DNA of 9,293 nt from an uncultured Phycisphaerales bacterium (GTDB lineage Bacteria; Planctomycetota; Phycisphaerae; WQYP01): positions 1-9,293 of the forward strand of contig CALCHA010000217.1 of the NCBI GenBank assembly GCA_937901265.1, written 5' to 3'. The translations under genes and the position numbers were made by a program. The notes under the pieces are model-generated. The model was not told the DNA's origin and did no database searches. It was given only the letters and a program-made list of their open reading frames with translations. The stretch's first letter is position 1, and the number at the start of each line of letters is the position of its first letter. Shown in pieces: positions 5,795 to 9,293 of the stretch.

Positions 5795-6426
5795 CGCAGG
5801 CCCGCCTCTCTGAGAAGTTCATCGGTTCGCTTCATTATAGGGATGAAATCGGCATCATCCCACTGAAATGCACACAGCCGTCCGGCAAAATGACTCCCCG
5901 TCTGCCGCAGGCTCGTCAGATCTTGTCGCAGGGAAACGCTCCCGGAAGTCATCACGACCCATTGTGCATACGTCCGGGCCCACAACTCGCACGCGCTCAA
6001 TTGAACGCGCATCGCTGAACGGTCTTGCGACGCAGCTTGGTGCCCATGCTTGCGAAGCAGCGTATCAAGGGCACGCACGTTCATACTCTCGGACCAGGCT
6101 CGCAGGAGGGGAGCGAAGAGGGCATCGTAGTCGCTGCCAAAGCCCCGCTTGAGCGGGTTGAGCGCGATATGATCCAGCAAATGACCCACCTCGTGCAGCA
6201 GCGTCAACGCGGGATGGGCCGCATGTGAGGAAATGGTGATTTTGATTGGGTGGTGAGGCCGATCCTGGCCATAGTACGCCCCCTGTTCGCGTCGATGGCG
6301 CGTCCACACAACAGGAAACCGTGGCAGCGACGGAAACGCATGGAGAGCATCGACCACATCGATTGCCGACCGCAATCCGGGAGTAGCCGGATGGCCAGGA
6401 AGGAACAGGATGTCGCGCAGTCGCAT
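5791..6426 (-). CDS. Putative zinc metallopeptidase (HEVGH zincin)
   Basis: Seen: 211 codons from ATG 6426 (GGAG ten bases upstream) to TGA 5791. No signal peptide or membrane segment, so probably cytosolic. TLLHEVGHLLDH (75-86) contains the HExxH zinc site (H78, E79, H82). CELWARTYAQW (146-156) is a good candidate for the helix giving the third ligand (E147), as in gluzincin-type enzymes. The end, FQWDDADFIPI (187-197), resembles tails I associate with phage- and plasmid-encoded zincins of the type found next to or fused with MuF-like head proteins; this likeness is from memory and unverified. Substrate unknown. It starts 31 bases after the mutS stop on the same strand and is coupled to a 53-codon gene. 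GC content is visibly lower than in mutS, suggesting later acquisition. An ImmA/IrrE-like regulator protease is an alternative, but no antitoxin-like XRE gene is next to it. Confidence 0.7.
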   Translation of the reverse strand: MRLRDILFLPGHPATPGLRSAIDVVDALHAFPSLPRFPVVWTRHRREQGAYYGQDRPHHPIKITISSHAAHPALTLLHEVGHLLDHIALNPLKRGFGSDYDALFAPLLRAWSESMNVRALDTLLRKHGHQAASQDRSAMRVQLSACELWARTYAQWVVMTSGSVSLRQDLTSLRQTGSHFAGRLCAFQWDDADFIPIMKRTDELLREAGLR

Positions 6427-6457
6427 CGCGATCAGACTCCGTGAACACTGCCGATGC

Positions 6458-9193
6458 TTATGCGCGATTTTTCTCGTCCAGCATCCCCTGCAGCATCTTG
6501 AGCGCTTCCCACGCCTGCATCGGGCTCATGCGGTTCATGTCCAGTGCCCGCAACTGCGTGAGCGCCTGCTGGTCCACCGGGTCGAACATCCCCAGCTGCG
6601 GCGTCACCACCGCCGCGGCCGCCTTGGGACGGCTCGACGACCGCGAGACCTGCACCGCCAGCTGCCCCATCAGCCCCCGCGCCCGCGCAATCACGCTCCG
6701 CGGCACCCCCGCCAGCCGCGCCACCTGCACGCCGTAACTCTTGTCCGCCTGCCCCGGCGCGATGCGGTGCATGAACACCACCTGCTCCTCCCACTCCCGC
6801 ACCAGCACGTTGTAATTCGCCACCGCCTGGCTCGTTTCCGCCAGCTCCGTCAGCTCGTGATAGTGCGTCGCAAAAAGCGTCCGTGCCTTCGTCGTGTCGG
6901 CCAGAAACTCGGCGATCGCCCACGCCAGCGCCAACCCATCGAGCGTCGAGGTCCCGCGCCCGATCTCATCGAGAATCACCAGCGACCGGTCCGTCGCATG
7001 ATGCAGAATGTTCGCCGTCTCGGTCATCTCCACCATGAACGTGGACTGCCCGCCCGCCAGGTCATCCGAGGCCCCCACCCGCGTAAAGAGCCGATCCACC
7101 AGCCCCACCGTCGCCGCCTTGGCCGGAATGAACGAGCCCGCCTGCGCCATCAGCACCAGCAACGCCACCTGCCGGATGTAGGTCGATTTGCCCGCCATGT
7201 TCGGGCCGGTGATCAGGTGCAGCGTCGCACCATGGTCCATGGGCAAAGGGCGCTTTTCGCCGGACCCTTCCCCGCCGGCCGGGGCGCACGCGAACAGCGT
7301 GTCGTTGGGCACGAACTTCTCCCCGATCATCTGCTCTACCACCGGGTGGCGGCCCTCTTCAATGAGCAGCACCCGCTCCTCGCTCAGCACCGGGCGGCAG
7401 TAGCGCCGCGCGCGGGCCAGCGTCGCCAGCCCCGCGAACACGTCCAGCTCCGCCGCGCAGGCGGCCAGCTTCTGCAGCGCCTCGACGCGCTCGGCAAGCT
7501 GCCCCCGCAGCTCCTCAAAGAGCTCCTGCTCCAGCGCCAGCCCGCGCTCCTGCGCGGTGAGGATGTCCGCTTCATACTGCTTGAGCTCCGGCGTGATGTA
7601 GCGCTCCGCATTGCGCACCGTCTGCTTGCGGATGAAATCCGCTGGAACTTTGTCCGATTGGCTGTGGGTCACCTCGATGTAAAAGCCAAAGACCTTGTTG
7701 TAGCCCACCTTGAGCGAGGGAATGTTGCACCGCGCCACCAGCGTGCCCTGATACTCCGCCAGAAATGTCCGCGAATCGCGCGACAGCCCGCGCAGCCGAT
7801 CCAGCTCCGCGTGGCAGCCGTCGCGGATCACGTTGCCGTCGCGCAGATGCCCCGGCGGCTCGTCGGCGATGCAGCCGGTGATGGCGTCCGCGATTTCCTT
7901 CGCGGGTCCGGCGAGCTGCAGCAAGGCGTCCCAGTGCGTCCCGTCCGCCCCCTGTACCGCCAGCTCCGCGAGAATCACCCCCGCGTTCATCAGCGTGCCC
8001 AGGCTCCGCGCCAGCGCCACCAGGTCCCGCGGACTCGCCCGCCGACAGCACACCCGGGCGCTGATGCGCTCAATGTCTGAGCACTCCGTCAGCGCCGCGC
8101 GCACCCGCGCCAGGGCCTGCTCGGCATCGACCAGCTGGGCCACCGCATCCTGCCGCCGCCCGATCGCCCCCAGATCTCGCAGCGGATAGCACAGCCAGTT
8201 CTTCAGCAGCCGCGAACCCATCGGCGTGACCGTGCGATCCATCGCCCCCACCAGGGACCCCTCCACGGCGTTGCCGCGCATCGTGCGCAAAACTTCCAGA
8301 CTCCGCAGGCTCGTCGGATCGATCGTCAGATGCCGCGACCGCTCAAACGCCCGTGGCGGCTGCAGATGCTCCAGCGCCGCCTTCTGCGTGTCGTGCAGAT
8401 ACGCGATCAGCCCGCCCGCGGCACGCAGTGCCAGCGGGCTGTCGCCGTCGTAGCCAAAACCCGCGAAGCTTGCCACGCCGTAATGCGAGCGCAGCGTCTG
8501 CGACGCATGGTGCGGATCCAGTTGCCACGCCGGACGGGCCGTGAGCACCGCTCCGCTGCGCGATCCCGCTCCGCCCCCCAGCGATGCCTGCAGATCCTCC
8601 ACCCAGCCCGGCGTGCGATGGTCCGCGGCCTCGGCAAAAAGCAGCTCCCGCGGGCGGATCCGCGCGATCTCCTCCCGGCAGGCCGCCAGCGTGCCGCTGA
8701 ACGTGATGAACTTGCCGGTGGACAACTCGCACCACGCCACCGCCGCCGGCGACTCGGGGCCCTCCCCCGTCGCCAGCGCCGCCGCCAGAAAATTCTCCTC
8801 CCGCCCATCCAGCATCGCCTCTTCCGTGAGCGTTCCCGGCGTCACCAGCCGCGTCACCTCCCGCTTGATCACCCCCTTGGCCTCCTTGGGATTCTCCATC
8901 TGCTCGCAAATCGCCACCTTGTAGCCCGCGGCGATCATGCGGTGCAGGTAGGTCTCCACCGCGTGGTAGGGCACCCCCGCCATCGGCACCGGGTTCTCCC
9001 CCTTGCTCCGCGCCGTCAGCGCCACCCCCAGCACCCGCGCCACCGTCCGCGCATCCTCGTAAAAGCACTCGTAAAAGTCGCCAATGCGGAAAAACAGCAC
9101 CGCATCCGGATACTGCTGCTTGTACTGCTGGTACTGCCGCATCGCCGGCGTCAGCGTGGCGGGATCGATCTCGTGAATGGACTCGGCTGTCAT
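6458..9193 (-). CDS. mutS: DNA mismatch repair ATPase MutS
   Basis: Recognises mismatches and small loops in newly replicated DNA and, with ATP, recruits MutL. Seen: 911 residues with every expected domain. Mismatch-binding domain I has FFRIGDFYECF, with the Phe-x-Glu pair F40/E42, then PMAGVPYHAVE (70-80) and AICEQ. Connector and lever domains follow, with the clamp around GYNKVFGFYIEVTH (497-510) and IRKQTVRNAERY. The ATPase has Walker A GPNMAGKST (663-671), signature DDLAGGQSTFMVEM (710-723), Walker B LVILDEIGRGTST (738-750) and THYHEL (776-781). The C-terminal helices (about 868-911) correspond to the dimer/tetramer segment. Start: ATG 9193 fits MutS alignments and sits seven bases after a -10 box. 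An upstream in-frame ATG at 9268 would add 25 unconserved residues. No mutL in view; the downstream genes are a metallopeptidase and a 53-aa protein. Confidence 0.98.
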   Translation of the reverse strand: MTAESIHEIDPATLTPAMRQYQQYKQQYPDAVLFFRIGDFYECFYEDARTVARVLGVALTARSKGENPVPMAGVPYHAVETYLHRMIAAGYKVAICEQMENPKEAKGVIKREVTRLVTPGTLTEEAMLDGREENFLAAALATGEGPESPAAVAWCELSTGKFITFSGTLAACREEIARIRPRELLFAEAADHRTPGWVEDLQASLGGGAGSRSGAVLTARPAWQLDPHHASQTLRSHYGVASFAGFGYDGDSPLALRAAGGLIAYLHDTQKAALEHLQPPRAFERSRHLTIDPTSLRSLEVLRTMRGNAVEGSLVGAMDRTVTPMGSRLLKNWLCYPLRDLGAIGRRQDAVAQLVDAEQALARVRAALTECSDIERISARVCCRRASPRDLVALARSLGTLMNAGVILAELAVQGADGTHWDALLQLAGPAKEIADAITGCIADEPPGHLRDGNVIRDGCHAELDRLRGLSRDSRTFLAEYQGTLVARCNIPSLKVGYNKVFGFYIEVTHSQSDKVPADFIRKQTVRNAERYITPELKQYEADILTAQERGLALEQELFEELRGQLAERVEALQKLAACAAELDVFAGLATLARARRYCRPVLSEERVLLIEEGRHPVVEQMIGEKFVPNDTLFACAPAGGEGSGEKRPLPMDHGATLHLITGPNMAGKSTYIRQVALLVLMAQAGSFIPAKAATVGLVDRLFTRVGASDDLAGGQSTFMVEMTETANILHHATDRSLVILDEIGRGTSTLDGLALAWAIAEFLADTTKARTLFATHYHELTELAETSQAVANYNVLVREWEEQVVFMHRIAPGQADKSYGVQVARLAGVPRSVIARARGLMGQLAVQVSRSSSRPKAAAAVVTPQLGMFDPVDQQALTQLRALDMNRMSPMQAWEALKMLQGMLDEKNRA

Positions 9194-9200
9194 GCCCGAG

Positions 9201-9228
9201 AGTATACGTTGCGCGGACCTCCTTCCAA
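9201..9228 (-). promoter_or_regulatory. Promoter of mutS, placed for a leaderless mRNA
   Basis: Seen on the minus strand: TTGGAA (9228-9223), a 16-base spacer, TATACT (9206-9201), then seven bases CTCGGGC and ATG 9193. Hexamers match consensus at four and five of six positions. The AAGGAGG at 9224-9218 is 24 bases from the ATG and lies in the spacer, so it is not a useful ribosome site for that start. Confidence 0.55.
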
Positions 9229-9249
9229 AGACCCCCGAGGTGGAAGGAG
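9219..9249. repeat. Perfect 9-bp inverted repeat overlapping the mutS -35 region
   Basis: Seen: CTCCTTCCA (9219-9227) and TGGAAGGAG (9241-9249), exact complements around 13 bases. One arm covers most of the -35 hexamer, so a bound protein could compete with RNA polymerase. It could equally be a leftover hairpin of whatever lies beyond the right edge; there is no T run beside it. Confidence 0.5.
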
Positions 9250-9293
9250 CCCCGTTATCCGCTATCATCCGATTCCCAGGGGGAAAGCTCTCT

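Noticed and set aside
5633..6426. Toxin-antitoxin module of ImmA/IrrE type
   Set aside because: The HEVGH motif alone is suggestive, but there is no XRE-type repressor gene and the small partner is downstream with no HTH.
6410..8080. Plus-strand open frame of 556 codons opposite mutS
   Set aside because: His/Arg/Gln/Leu-rich antisense shadow of mutS, whose frame is unquestionable; no motif of its own.
9194..9268. 25-residue N-terminal extension of MutS from ATG 9268
   Set aside because: Unlike MutS N-termini, and it would place the -10 box and inverted repeat inside coding sequence. Not fully excluded.

Overview
This is chromosomal DNA from a high-GC bacterium with ordinary, tightly packed housekeeping genes. 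I see no rRNA, tRNA, CRISPR array, transposase or phage structural gene, and no stretch over 300 bases lacks a gene. A secreted SurA/PpiC-like protein, an AlaC/DapL-type aminotransferase, a ThiL whose motifs deviate from the usual ones, a proline-rich HEAT-repeat membrane protein and a bitopic coiled-coil protein together suggest Planctomycetota (Phycisphaerae-like). This is an impression from protein style, not a demonstrated placement; a search with MutS would settle it.

Left part (1-1935, all minus strand): a degenerate peptidyl-prolyl isomerase-like lipoprotein/secreted chaperone gene is followed by a very strong 16-bp terminator hairpin. Only 41 bases later comes a class I aminotransferase, cut by the window edge exactly before its PLP-binding lysine. 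A 204-bp divergent promoter region (1936-2139) separates these genes from a plus-strand pair: a membrane-anchored coiled-coil protein with an HTH-like tail (2140-2775) and a DUF1801 protein (2825-3295).

Middle (3335-5544): thiL (thiamine-monophosphate kinase, minus) converges on the DUF1801 gene and diverges, from a short shared promoter region, from a plus-strand membrane-anchored HEAT-repeat protein.

Right part (5633-9193, minus): mutS is followed after 31 bases by a short HEVGH zinc-metallopeptidase gene, which overlaps by ATGA a 53-codon basic protein gene. These two small genes are clearly lower in GC than mutS and look acquired. The mutS cluster converges on the HEAT-repeat gene, with a 9-bp hairpin between.

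The most interesting signals are (i) the mutS-linked metallopeptidase plus 53-aa gene pair and (ii) a repeated start-site architecture in which a -10 box lies 7-8 bases before the start codon of mutS, thiL and the coiled-coil gene, which predicts leaderless mRNAs. I found no convincing wholly new multi-gene system.
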